Shown here: piece after piece, positions 1-8,046 of the stretch
How the letters are laid out: the number at the start of each line of letters is the position of its first letter
Numbering within the stretch: position 1 is the stretch's first letter
Assembly (NCBI RefSeq): GCF_003002025.1
Contig: NZ_PVZB01000044.1
Location: 1 to 41,003 of the forward strand
Direction: 5' to 3'
Origin: Paraburkholderia sp. BL25I1N1
GTDB lineage: Bacteria > Pseudomonadota > Gammaproteobacteria > Burkholderiales > Burkholderiaceae
DNA length: 41,003 nt
Position numbers and translations under genes: made by a program
The notes under the pieces: generated by a model
What the model was told of the DNA's origin: nothing
The model's input: the letters and a program-made list of their open reading frames with translations, nothing else
The model's database searches: none

Positions 1-779
1 ACGTCGAGGTTCTTCTTCTCGTTCCAGCCACCGATGTTGTACGTCTCGCCCGGTGTGCCGCGCGCGAGCACTTCACGGATCGCGCTGCAATGGTCGCCGA
101 CATACAGCCAGTCGCGCACGTTCTGACCGTCGCCATAGACCGGCAGCGGCTTGCCGCCGAGCGCGTTGGCGATCATCAGCGGAATCAGTTTCTCGGGGAA
201 CTGGTACGGACCGTAGTTGTTCGAGCAGTTCGTGGTGAGCACCGGCAGGCCATACGTATGATGGTAGGCGCGCACCAGATGATCGGAACCTGCCTTGGTG
301 GCCGAGTAAGGGCTATTCGGCGCGTACGGCGTGGTCTCGGAGAATTGCGGATCGGTTGCGGATAGCGAGCCGAACACTTCGTCGGTAGAAACGTGCAGGA
401 AGCGGAACGCGGCCTTGTCGGCCTCGCCGAGCGCAGTCCAGTACTGACGGGCCGCTTCCAGTAGCGTGAAGGTGCCCACGACATTGGTCAGCACGAAGCT
501 CTCCGGCCCGTGAATGGACCGGTCGACGTGAGTCTCGGCCGCCAGATGGATGATTGCGCGAGGCTTGAACTCGGCAAGCAATTCGTCCATTGCGGCGCGG
601 TCGCATATGTCCGCGCATACGAAAATATGCAGCGGATCGTGCTGCAGCGATTTCAGCGTGCCGAGATTGCCCGCATAGGTGAGCTTATCGACGTTCACCA
701 CGGGTTCATCGCAGAGTTGCAGCCAGTCAAGCACGAAGTTGGCGCCGATAAAACCGGCGCTGCCTGTCACCAAAATCAT
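1..779 (-). CDS. rfbB: dTDP-glucose 4,6-dehydratase (3' end outside window)
   Basis: This enzyme converts dTDP-glucose to dTDP-4-keto-6-deoxyglucose, the second step towards dTDP-L-rhamnose, in the cytoplasm. The first 259 residues of about 350 are in the window. The N-terminal Rossmann motif MILVTGSAGFIGAN is followed by the extended-SDR catalytic set: TDE near residues 132-134 and YSATK at 158-162, plus the family stretch NNYGPYQFPEKLIPL near 187-201. The ATG at 779 has an AAGGG-type ribosome site about six bases upstream. The gene reads off the left edge, so its downstream partners are unseen. The other rml genes (rfbA, C, D) sit 38 kb away at the right edge on the same strand, and rfbB would normally lie next to rfbA, so this may be a second copy or a displaced single copy. 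The family assignment is very secure. Confidence 0.96.
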   Translation of the reverse strand, partial: MILVTGSAGFIGANFVLDWLQLCDEPVVNVDKLTYAGNLGTLKSLQHDPLHIFVCADICDRAAMDELLAEFKPRAIIHLAAETHVDRSIHGPESFVLTNVVGTFTLLEAARQYWTALGEADKAAFRFLHVSTDEVFGSLSATDPQFSETTPYAPNSPYSATKAGSDHLVRAYHHTYGLPVLTTNCSNNYGPYQFPEKLIPLMIANALGGKPLPVYGDGQNVRDWLYVGDHCSAIREVLARGTPGETYNIGGWNEKKNLD

Positions 780-1963
780 GGAAGCCCTTTGGAAGCCGCC
801 TTCGCGCAGTTGCGCGAAGGTCGATGGAGTCTGGCTGACATCCGGTGCATTGCGCAGCTACGGGACGTCGGTAGAGCAGCTTTGGTATAGCGTTCCATCG
901 CGGCTTCCATCGCCGCGAACAGATACAACCAGCCCAGTGTAGGGTTCTAGAAATCTTGTTTCAGTGCGGAAAGCAACATACACGCTTTCGCCTGCGCTAA
1001 CGGGGGTAAGGAGGGAGCGCTTCGCGCGGTCGGGCCCTTGCAGTGCTCGCGTTGCCCGTGCCTCAAGCGCGTGGCGTTGACGCGGTTGGACATTATCGCC
1101 AGTGGCCAACTATTTTTTCTGAAAGCGGTGCCTGCGTCGCCGCGATGATCGGTGAGGTCTTCACGGATTACGGCGGATGGACCTGCCGATCGACATAGGG
1201 ACGCCGGCTGCGTGGTGTCCGAAGAAAGCTTTATTTATCGCCCCGAGGTGTTCTGGAACGTGCGACACATAATGCGCATACGAAAACGCCAATGACAACG
1301 CCGAATATGAAGCAAAAGAAATGTGTCAAAACGCTCGACATTTACCTGGTCCTTTCAATTGAGGCGAGATTGAATTTATAACGATCACCTCCTTCGCGAT
1401 TCACCGGGAAACCACCGCATGCAACCGGCAGAACAGCGAAGCCCGCACAGGCAGCAGCGACGGTATGAGGTGGCGATCGACGCGCTAATCATCATACTTT
1501 ACTAGAAGCGCGACCAGGTCGATAAAGGGGCACGGCTGAAGCAGTACGCGTAGCGCGTGGCAGCGGGCGCAGCAAAGGCTCCAGCCGGACGCGGATGGTC
1601 GTTACCGCTGGAGGTCAAAACGTGAAGTCCCAGCCGCGCCTACGCGCGTGCCAAGTCGGCAGAAGCCCGGATGTAGTGCGACGCGAGGCAAGAACTGCGG
1701 GCCGCCGCGCAATGGCCGTTTGACAGACGCGGAAGGGAGTATCTGTCGCGCACGATCCCGGCGCCCGCGGCCGATCAATCGTGAGCGCACCTATATCACG
1801 ATACACGAGCGGCGACCCGACGCCTGCCGATACCGGCGTCAGGTTCCCTCAAGTCAAGTGCTCGCCGCGTTTACCGCCATGAAACGGTAGCAATCCACGC
1901 GAAGGCATCACATATTGCCGGGCACCCCAGACGTCAATGCGGATCGCGAACAGGGCGAAGCCG
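780..1963. other. 1.2 kb gap between rfbB and the Crp-like gene
   Basis: No long gene is visible. The frames open here on both strands give arginine-rich, low-plausibility translations with no recognisable motif. The only credible coding signal is the 36-codon reading frame at 1231-1341. The segment 910-960 is relatively AT-rich and lies upstream of rfbB, so an rfbB promoter is expected there, but I cannot fix -35/-10 boxes with confidence. I see no tRNA, insertion sequence or CRISPR-like repeat. Confidence 0.5.
1231..1341 (-). CDS. Possible 36-aa single-span membrane peptide
   Basis: The reading frame encodes 36 residues. A short polar start (MSSVLTH) is followed by about twenty hydrophobic residues (roughly 8-27, rich in Phe, Val, Ile, Gly and three Cys) and a positively charged tail (ARSRTPRGDK). 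This is the layout of a small single-pass inner-membrane protein with the C-terminus inside. An AAAGGACC ribosome-binding sequence lies about seven bases before the ATG, which supports translation. It stands alone in a 1.2 kb gap. It resembles in outline the tiny membrane proteins grouped as DUF3789 and similar families, but I do not claim membership. Chance is a real alternative for a frame this short. Confidence 0.45.
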   Translation of the reverse strand: MSSVLTHFFCFIFGVVIGVFVCALCVARSRTPRGDK

Positions 1964-2698
1964 TCAGCGCGTGACCTCCGTCGCGTTGATACGCGGCAAT
2001 AACCGGTCGAATTCGCGCTTCACGATCTCATAGCATTCGCAAGAGCGCGCCTCGAGTCCTGTCCGATCGAGAATCCGGACACGGCCGCGACTGTGGTGGA
2101 TGAGATCGGCTTCGCACAGCTTGCCGGACGCCTCAGTCACGCCTTCACGACGCACACCGAGCATGTCGGCAATGACTTGCTGCGTGACGTGCAAATCGCT
2201 TGTGCCCGACCGATCGATATCGACCAGCAACCAACGGCACAGCTGCTCGTCCAGTCGATGCAGCCTGTTGCACGCCGCGGTCTGTGCGACCTGGGTAAGG
2301 AGAGCCTGCATGTACAACAGCATTGATGAGCGCAGAGAAGCGCAGTCGCGCAACGCTTCGCGCAGCGCGGTAGCGCTGATTCGATAAGCAAACCCCCGGC
2401 ATTGAGCCTGAACGCTGGCTGGCATGGTGTCGCCGCCCGTCAGGATCGGCACGCCGGTCGTGCCATCCCTGCCGATTGCGGCGATTTCCACCGAACTGCC
2501 ATTCTCCATCGTCTGCAGCAGAGACACGATCGCTGTGGCCGGAAAATAGACAGTTCGTATGAGTTCACCGGATTTCGACAGCAGTTGAGCCGGACTCAAT
2601 TCGACGAGTTCGAGATGAGGAAGCAGCGCTTCCCACTCATGCGTTGGGAGCGCCTCGAGCAGGCGGTTGCCACGGCGGTATGACTGGAATGTCGTCAT
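1964..2698 (-). CDS. Crp/Fnr-family transcriptional regulator
   Basis: A 244-residue cytoplasmic DNA-binding regulator. The N-terminal half is a cyclic-nucleotide-binding-like beta barrel (for example ELIRTVYFPATAIVSLL and VEIAAIGRDGTTG). It is followed by the dimerisation helix and a C-terminal winged helix-turn-helix of the HTH_Crp type (HVTQQVIADMLGVRREGVTE). The usual cAMP phosphate-binding RxSxxE signature and the Fnr cysteine cluster are not apparent, so the effector is unknown and may not be cAMP or oxygen. The start is set at the second of two adjacent ATGs because GAGG lies six bases upstream of it; the frame is open further upstream (to 2836), but that part looks non-coding. It stands alone, 450 bases from the next gene, and its targets cannot be inferred from the sequence. 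Confidence 0.88.
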   Translation of the reverse strand: MTTFQSYRRGNRLLEALPTHEWEALLPHLELVELSPAQLLSKSGELIRTVYFPATAIVSLLQTMENGSSVEIAAIGRDGTTGVPILTGGDTMPASVQAQCRGFAYRISATALREALRDCASLRSSMLLYMQALLTQVAQTAACNRLHRLDEQLCRWLLVDIDRSGTSDLHVTQQVIADMLGVRREGVTEASGKLCEADLIHHSRGRVRILDRTGLEARSCECYEIVKREFDRLLPRINATEVTR

Positions 2699-3152
2699 CA
2701 TTTCCCTCACGTAAGTATCGCAGCCTGCCTGGGTATGGCAGGCCTCGCTCGAATAGAGGAGCCAATGGCGATGCATCGGCCTAATTCGCGCGGTCGGCAA
2801 ACAGAAGCGGTAATGGAGACGATCAAAGCTTCGCACTGGTCATCGCGTTGCGTTCGATGTCGCAACGCAGCATAACCGCTGAAGAAGGTCGCGCCAATAA
2901 TGCTGGCGGAATAGCCCGCACGATCGGCGGATTTAAGGGGACTTATTTGCGGTGAACGTTCGCTGAGGCGCTGGACGCCGGCGTCACTTTGCGGCAGATC
3001 GAAAGAACCCCGATCTTAGTTGAAGTGTCAACCATTACTATTTTAAAACCGCAACATGTCGAATTTATTAAGGATGGCTATGGAAATAAAAGCGGGACAA
3101 TGTGCCGTGTCCGAGCACCTCGAATAGGTAAGCCACAGGTTGCAGGTCACAG
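2699..3152. other. 450-bp gap upstream of the Crp-like gene
   Basis: This is non-coding by inspection. The part from about 3010 to 3100 is AT-rich and contains a perfect inverted repeat GTTGA-N4-TCAAC at 3019-3032. The repeat overlaps a TTGACA-like hexamer on the minus strand, the strand of the Crp-like gene 320 bases downstream. The half-site spacing (4) is not that of a standard FNR box (TTGAT-N4-ATCAA). It may be part of the regulator's own control region. No RNA gene or terminator was recognised. Confidence 0.35.
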
Positions 3153-4640
3153 TCAGCGGCGATGGTCCGCTCGACCGCGACGCGGCCGGCCACTGGCATG
3201 ACCGTCGTCGTCCGCCGTTGCGATCATTTCCGCTTCCTGCATGGCGGCCGTCTCGGCCAGCGCTTTCAGAACGCCAGTCAGAATCCTCTTGCCGATTTCA
3301 TGGTGAAAGATCCAGACGCCGTGGATTCGTCCAGTGAAGGCGGCCTCGCTCCCGATCTCAGGGTCGGGCCGAAAGCCCGAACCCAGCCCAAACGTGAAGA
3401 GTCCGCGTATCACCTTGCCGTTGATGTCAATCGGACGACCGAACTTGTCGATCTCGATGCCGCCCTGGCAGAACTGTAGGGGGATCTCCACTTCTAGATG
3501 GTCCACCAGCGCGGACATGTTGGGTCTGTAGCCCGCGCTGTGGATCACGCCACATGATTGCGCGAGACGGGTCGCAGCACGGGCGCGTTCGTCTTCTCCA
3601 CAGGCGGCGTCGATCAATTCGATCCGCGGCTTCGCGCCCGCAACCCGGCCCTCCGACATCACCGCACATGCGATCTCGAATGCGCGGTAGCGCAGGCCAC
3701 TCGAACGATTGACCCGCCGCGTGACCGGGCAAATATCGTTGACTGGATCGACCGGATAACCCCATGCGAGCGCCTCTTCCACGGTTTCGAAAAACAACCG
3801 CACGGGCGAGCGATGAATGATGGTGATCTCATCGAGTCCACCGCCGCCGAGATCTGTCGCGAGACGCTCGGTCATCGTGAACGCGCTGTGCGCGCCGCCG
3901 ATGATCGTGATCCGGTTGGTACGCCGGGCTGCGGGAGGAGCGAACATAGGCGCGAAGGTGTCGACGAGTTGCGTGCTCGTGAGCCTCAGCAGTTCGTCCG
4001 ATGTCGCGGTGATGACACCGTTGCCCGGCGCTGGGATGTCAAGCGTGCGGCACAGTTCATCGAGCTCCTCGACGCGCTGCGTTCCGCCGAGATTCATCAC
4101 GACGGTATCGCTGATCATCATGCGGCGTGCCGCTGGTTTGCGCGTGTCGTGATAAGCGATTTCGAAGCGGCCGTCCTGACTGTGGCGAACCGCATCGATT
4201 TCGTGTCCGCGCAGAACGTCGACGTCGAAATGTTCGACGAGGTGCGCGATGAGCCGCTCGGCCGCCAGCGTAAGCAGTTCGCCGACCTCCGAGAGCAGCG
4301 GCGCACCTTCGGGGTCGGCGGCCATTTTTTTGTGCAACTCGTTGTATTCGCGAATGTCGCCGAACACCTCGTCAAAGCGTTCGTCCTCGAGACACGCAAG
4401 GAAAGACTTAGCGACCGAGTTGCCCGTGACGTTCACATAGTCACCGAGTTTGCCTGCTCCGAAGCGCATGCGTCTGTCGATGATCAGCAAGCCGTTTCTG
4501 GCGACCTCAGCGAGCTTGCCGCTCTTGAACGCATAGAACAGAAAGCCCATTCCTGCTGGGCCGGCGCCGCACAGCACACACGAGTAATCGCTTGGTACGT
4601 TCCCGGAATTATCCGGCTCTACCGCTGAGGACCTCTGCAT
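3153..4640 (-). CDS. FAD/NAD(P)-binding oxidoreductase, monooxygenase-like
   Basis: A 495-residue flavoprotein of unknown substrate. A dinucleotide-binding motif near the N-terminus (CVLCGAGPAGMGFLF, about residues 21-35) should bind FAD. A second Rossmann motif in the middle (ITIIGGAHSAFTMTERL) should bind NAD(P)H. The late segment GLFTFGLGSGFRPDPEIG resembles the ATG/FG motif region that closes the FAD site. This arrangement is that of the lysine/ornithine N-monooxygenase and pyridine-nucleotide oxidoreductase superfamily, but the specific reaction cannot be read from sequence. The last ~25 residues are an Arg-rich low-complexity tail. The start at 4640 lacks a clear ribosome site, so the true N-terminus could be slightly shorter. 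Flanking genes are unrelated and on the same strand, with wide gaps, so it is probably transcribed alone, possibly from the sigma-54-like site at 4881-4895. Confidence 0.8.
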   Translation of the reverse strand: MQRSSAVEPDNSGNVPSDYSCVLCGAGPAGMGFLFYAFKSGKLAEVARNGLLIIDRRMRFGAGKLGDYVNVTGNSVAKSFLACLEDERFDEVFGDIREYNELHKKMAADPEGAPLLSEVGELLTLAAERLIAHLVEHFDVDVLRGHEIDAVRHSQDGRFEIAYHDTRKPAARRMMISDTVVMNLGGTQRVEELDELCRTLDIPAPGNGVITATSDELLRLTSTQLVDTFAPMFAPPAARRTNRITIIGGAHSAFTMTERLATDLGGGGLDEITIIHRSPVRLFFETVEEALAWGYPVDPVNDICPVTRRVNRSSGLRYRAFEIACAVMSEGRVAGAKPRIELIDAACGEDERARAATRLAQSCGVIHSAGYRPNMSALVDHLEVEIPLQFCQGGIEIDKFGRPIDINGKVIRGLFTFGLGSGFRPDPEIGSEAAFTGRIHGVWIFHHEIGKRILTGVLKALAETAAMQEAEMIATADDDGHASGRPRRGRADHRR

Positions 4641-5025
4641 GACTTTGGGGCTCGATAGTTGTCCGCTGTGAATCGATGCGCACCATGCGCGTTGCCGGCG
4701 TTGAGGAATGCCCTCGAGTCCGATTCAACACACAATATCCCTTAATGCGACGCATCACTCTGTGCGCTCGCGTACGGACAATATTTTGGAACCTTACCGC
4801 AAGTTATCGGATTCCTAACATTTTGCTGTACGGAAGCATGTTCCGGCCGCGAATTGCACCGGGAAAAGTTCTCTTGAACGGCAATCGACATGCCATGGAA
4901 GCACGAAGTACCTACACGTGTTGCTTATCTTACAAAAATTCACAATTAGGATTTCTGAATTAAATTGAGGTTTAATGCGCGATTGAAAGCGGCGCTCACC
5001 AACAACGCGAGCGCGGCCATTTTCA
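4641..5025. other. AT-rich 385-bp gap upstream of the flavoprotein gene
   Basis: A visibly AT-rich stretch (especially 4730-4830 and 4915-4980) in an otherwise GC-rich window, which suggests a regulatory region. It contains the sigma-54-like element at 4881-4895. Small frames inside it have no recognisable product. A weak GCGCTC...GAGCGC hairpin around 4993-5015, just past the chemotaxis gene, has no U-run and is not called as a terminator. Confidence 0.4.
4881..4895 (-). promoter_or_regulatory. Candidate sigma-54 (-24/-12) promoter
   Basis: Read on the minus strand the site is TGGCATG-TCGA-TTGC. It matches the sigma-54 consensus TGGCACG-N4-TTGC at all but one position and has the obligatory ten bases between the GG and GC dinucleotides. 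It points towards the flavoprotein gene, whose start is about 240 bases downstream, leaving a long untranslated leader. No enhancer-binding-protein site was identified. A single short match of this kind can occur by chance. Confidence 0.35.
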
Positions 5026-6573
5026 CTACGCCATCTGAAACACCGCCACCGCATCCCGCAAAATCGTCGCCTGCTCTTCCAGCGATTTCGCCGCCGCAGC
5101 GGCTTCTTCCACGAGCGCCGCATTGTGTTGCGTGACTTCGTCGATCTGCGAGACGGCCTTGTTGACCTGTTCGATACCGTCGCTCTGCTCGAGTGCGGAC
5201 GCCTCGATCTCATTCATCACGCCGGTCACGCGCTCGACGGCGCTCATCGCTTCATGAATCGTCTTCTGCGCGTCGGACACGAGGGACGCGCCCTCCTGGA
5301 CCTTGGCGGCCGACTCACCGATCAACTCCTTAATCTCTTTCGCCGCCGCGCCTGAGCGCTGAGCGAGGCTGCGCACTTCCGACGCCACCACCGCGAACCC
5401 CCGCCCCTGCTCGCCCGCGCGCGCTGCCTCCACTGCCGCGTTCAGCGCCAGAATGTTGGTCTGAAACGCAATCCCTTCGATCATGCCGATGATTTCCGTC
5501 ACCTTGCGCGACGACTCGCTGATCCCATCCATCGTTTCAGTAACACGCGACACCACTTTGCCGCCACGCGTGACTGTGTCGAGCGCGCCATGGGCGAGCC
5601 GGTTCGCCTGCTTCGCGTTGTCCGCGTTCTGTTTCACCGTGGCCGACAACTGCTCCATGCTCGCCGCGGTCTGCTGAAGCGCCGCAGCCTGCTGCTCGGT
5701 GCGTGAGGACAGATCCGCATTGCCCGACGCAATCTCGTTGGCTCCCTGAGTGATCGCCGTCGTGCTGCCGCGTACTTTCGATACGGTCTCGACGAGGCCG
5801 TCGCGCATCTTCGTCAAGGCGCCCAGCAACTGGCCCATCTCGTTGCGCGACTTGACTTTGATAGCCACCGTCAAATCACCGGCGGCGATGCGCTCGAAAT
5901 GCTCGACGGTTGCGTTGACCGGCTTGATCAACGCGACTGACAAACCGATCCGCGCAGCCACCCCGATCACGAGCGCGATGGCGCCGATCGCGGCGAACAG
6001 CAGCGTCGCGATCTGGAAGCGCTGCGCGGCCGTTTGCGCTTGCTGATGCTGGCTGTCGATCCGCGAGCGTTCGAGCGCGTCGATCGCTTTCGAATAAGTA
6101 GCGTAAAAACCGTTCGCCGTCTCGCCCTGAATATTGCGGAAGGTATTGAAGTCGAAATCCGCAAGCGCCTTGAATTCCGGCTCGATCGCCTTGTCGACCA
6201 GCGCGCTGCGCGCCTGTTCCACGGACTGCGCGAGCTTCTGCTCGTTGTCGTCGGCAAAAGGGCCGGCCATGTAATTGCGGAAGTCTTTGTTCGATTCGAC
6301 CAGCACCTTGTGCGCGGCCGGCAACAGGTCGTCGGTCTGCTTGCCGACGCTAAAGAGCGTCTGATACGAACCCAGTGCGAGCTGCACTTGCAGCAGCTTC
6401 TCGGAGCTCGCCTTCAGATGCGACAACGCGGCGGCGCTGCGTTGCGTGTCGTCGAGACTGCTGTTGGCGAGCTTGAGCGCGCCATAGCCGACACCGATCA
6501 CTGTCAGCAGGAAAGCGACGAATACGCTGATCACCAGCGTCAGGCCGCCACGAATTGTGATGTTATTTAGCAT
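5026..6573 (-). CDS. Methyl-accepting chemotaxis protein, Tar type
   Basis: A 515-residue inner-membrane chemoreceptor. It has a first membrane span at about residues 9-31, a periplasmic four-helix-type sensor (about 32-188), a second span at about 189-213, a HAMP linker (about 214-267, with the typical PVNATVEHFERIAAGDL start) and a long cytoplasmic methylation/signalling coiled coil. The universally conserved hairpin tip is present around residues 380-405 (NAAVEAARAGEQGRGFAVVA). The C-terminus ends soon after the coiled coil and has no NWETF-type CheR/CheB-binding pentapeptide. The start at 6573 is preferred over upstream codons because GGAGA lies about six bases before it and the hydrophobic span follows immediately. 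The ligand is unknown. It is not functionally tied to the polysaccharide genes. Confidence 0.95.
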   Translation of the reverse strand: MLNNITIRGGLTLVISVFVAFLLTVIGVGYGALKLANSSLDDTQRSAAALSHLKASSEKLLQVQLALGSYQTLFSVGKQTDDLLPAAHKVLVESNKDFRNYMAGPFADDNEQKLAQSVEQARSALVDKAIEPEFKALADFDFNTFRNIQGETANGFYATYSKAIDALERSRIDSQHQQAQTAAQRFQIATLLFAAIGAIALVIGVAARIGLSVALIKPVNATVEHFERIAAGDLTVAIKVKSRNEMGQLLGALTKMRDGLVETVSKVRGSTTAITQGANEIASGNADLSSRTEQQAAALQQTAASMEQLSATVKQNADNAKQANRLAHGALDTVTRGGKVVSRVTETMDGISESSRKVTEIIGMIEGIAFQTNILALNAAVEAARAGEQGRGFAVVASEVRSLAQRSGAAAKEIKELIGESAAKVQEGASLVSDAQKTIHEAMSAVERVTGVMNEIEASALEQSDGIEQVNKAVSQIDEVTQHNAALVEEAAAAAKSLEEQATILRDAVAVFQMA

Positions 6574-6810
6574 TGGGTCTCCGGAACGTCTTGCCGATCG
6601 GCGGCGAAACAGGTTGGCAGGCGCGCGCGCCATCTTTTTGCGCGCGACTTACTCTTCGCCGCATCCAGGTTAACGACCTCGCACGGCCACTGCTAAATAG
6701 GTGGAATCCATGACTGGCGGGCGTTTGCGAGCGGCTTTGACCTCACTATCTGGGATCCGCGGGCTACCACGCGGCACCGCTGCTTTTCCGGGCGTGGCGC
6801 GTTTCGTTTG

Positions 6811-6816
6811 TATAAT
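6811..6816 (+). promoter_or_regulatory. Probable -10 box (TATAAT) for the WecA-like gene
   Basis: A perfect TATAAT preceded by TTTG lies 28 bases before the ATG at 6844. This would give a leader of roughly 20 bases. I find no good -35 hexamer at 16-18 bases spacing, so the promoter may rely on the strong -10 and its upstream TG. Confidence 0.45.
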
Positions 6817-6843
6817 TCGGCGTCTTCGCTCAGGCCCACTTTC

Positions 6844-7944
6844 ATGCTTAGTTTTGCGCTCGGCTTTCTCGTTTCACTGCTGATCACGCTGTTGATCGTG
6901 CGCTACGCGCATCTGCATGAAAAATTCTCCACCGACACCGATCTGGCCGGCGTGCAGAAATTTCATGTGCGCCCGGTGCCGCGCATCGGCGGGACCGGCA
7001 TTCTGCTTGGGCTGATCGTCTCCGCCGTGCAGTTGCATCACCAGTATCCCGCCGTGTCGGGCGGCATCCTCGGGCTGATTGCATGCGGCATGCCGGCCTT
7101 CGGCTCAGGATTGGTCGAGGACCTGACCAAGCGCGTGTCGCCGCTTGCAAGGCTCGTCTGCACAATGGCGGCGGCCGCGCTCGCGTATTTCCTGCTGAAC
7201 ATCGCCGTGACGCGCATCAGCGTGCCGCCGCTCGACTTCCTGCTCTCGTACGCGGTGATCTCCTGCGCGGTCACGGTGCTGGCGGTTGCCGCGCTCGCCA
7301 ACGCGATCAATATCATCGACGGCTTCAACGGACTCGCGTCGATGGTCGCGTTCATGATGTTCGCCTCGCTCGCCTACGTGGCGTTCCAGGTGTCCGATCC
7401 GATCGTGCTGTCCGCCTCGTTCATGATGATGGGCGCGGTGCTCGGCTTCTTCATCTGGAATTTCCCGGCGGGGCTGATCTTTCTCGGCGACGGCGGCGCG
7501 TATTTCATCGGCTTCATGCTGGCCGAACTGTCGATCATGCTGGTGATGCGCAATCGCGACGTATCGGCGTGGTATCCGGTGCTGCTGTTCATGTATCCGA
7601 TCTTCGAAACCTGCTTCTCGATCTACCGGAAGAAATTCATTCGCGGCATGTCGCCCGGCATTCCCGACGGCGTGCATCTGCACATGCTGGTGTATAAGCG
7701 GCTGATGCGCTGGGCGGTCGGCGCGCGCACCGCGCGCGAATTGACGCGGCGTAACTCGCTAACGTCGCCGTACTTGTGGCTGCTGTGTCTGATCGCGGTC
7801 GTGCCGGCGACGTTGTTCTGGCGGCACACGCTGCATCTGTTCTGCTTCGTGGTGGTGTTCGCCGGGACGTATGTCTGGCTCTACGTGAGTATCGTGCGCT
7901 TCAAGTCGCCGCGGTGGATGGTGGTGCGAAAGACCCGGCGGTAA
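6844..7944 (+). CDS. WecA/MraY-family undecaprenyl-phosphate sugar-1-P transferase
   Basis: A 366-residue polytopic inner-membrane protein (about ten spans). It should transfer a (N-acetyl)hexosamine-1-phosphate from a UDP-sugar to undecaprenyl phosphate to start a lipid-linked glycan. Family motifs are in order: HVRPVPRIGGTG (about 41-52), an acidic loop LVEDLTKRVSP (90-100), NIIDGFNGLAS (156-166), FLGDGGAYFIGF (213-224) and a His-containing cytoplasmic loop with HLHMLVYKR near 290. The DDxxK-type site is VEDLTKR, with one acidic residue less obvious than in MraY. The ATG at 6844 is chosen because a TATAAT box lies just upstream; a TTG further upstream overlaps that box. The gene stands alone between a divergent receptor gene and a convergent O-antigen operon that has its own WbpL-type enzyme, so its specific substrate is uncertain. 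Confidence 0.9.
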   Translation: MLSFALGFLVSLLITLLIVRYAHLHEKFSTDTDLAGVQKFHVRPVPRIGGTGILLGLIVSAVQLHHQYPAVSGGILGLIACGMPAFGSGLVEDLTKRVSPLARLVCTMAAAALAYFLLNIAVTRISVPPLDFLLSYAVISCAVTVLAVAALANAINIIDGFNGLASMVAFMMFASLAYVAFQVSDPIVLSASFMMMGAVLGFFIWNFPAGLIFLGDGGAYFIGFMLAELSIMLVMRNRDVSAWYPVLLFMYPIFETCFSIYRKKFIRGMSPGIPDGVHLHMLVYKRLMRWAVGARTARELTRRNSLTSPYLWLLCLIAVVPATLFWRHTLHLFCFVVVFAGTYVWLYVSIVRFKSPRWMVVRKTRR

Positions 7945-7948
7945 CGAA

Positions 7949-7979
7949 AAAAGGCGCTCGAATAAGCGCCTTTTGTTTT
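7949..7979. terminator. Bidirectional intrinsic terminator
   Basis: A perfect 10-bp stem AAAAGGCGCT / AGCGCCTTTT with a six-base loop starts five bases after the WecA-like stop codon. On the plus strand it runs into TTTTGTTTT. On the minus strand the same hairpin runs into TTTTTTCG. It can therefore end both the plus-strand WecA-like transcript and the converging minus-strand operon that stops at 8047. Confidence 0.9.
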
Positions 7980-8046
7980 GTGCGTTTCTTCACGGCGGGC
8001 TTGCGACTCCAGGCCGCAGCGAAAGCCAGCCTTCACCGGTTCATGG

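Noticed and set aside
3019..3032. GTTGA-N4-TCAAC as an FNR/CRP box
   Set aside because: The half-site spacing is two bases shorter than the FNR/CRP consensus and the adjacent regulator lacks recognisable effector residues. It is noted only as a dyad.
3074..3127. A 17-codon plus-strand frame after an AAGGA sequence
   Set aside because: It is too short and without hydrophobic, leader or attenuator features. The AAGGA match alone is not evidence.
3558..4628. A 356-codon plus-strand open frame antisense to the flavoprotein
   Set aside because: No recognisable motif. The minus-strand frame has two clear dinucleotide-binding motifs.
4993..5015. GCGCTC/GAGCGC hairpin downstream of the chemotaxis gene as a terminator
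   Set aside because: The stem is only six base pairs with a long loop and there is no U-run in the direction of transcription.
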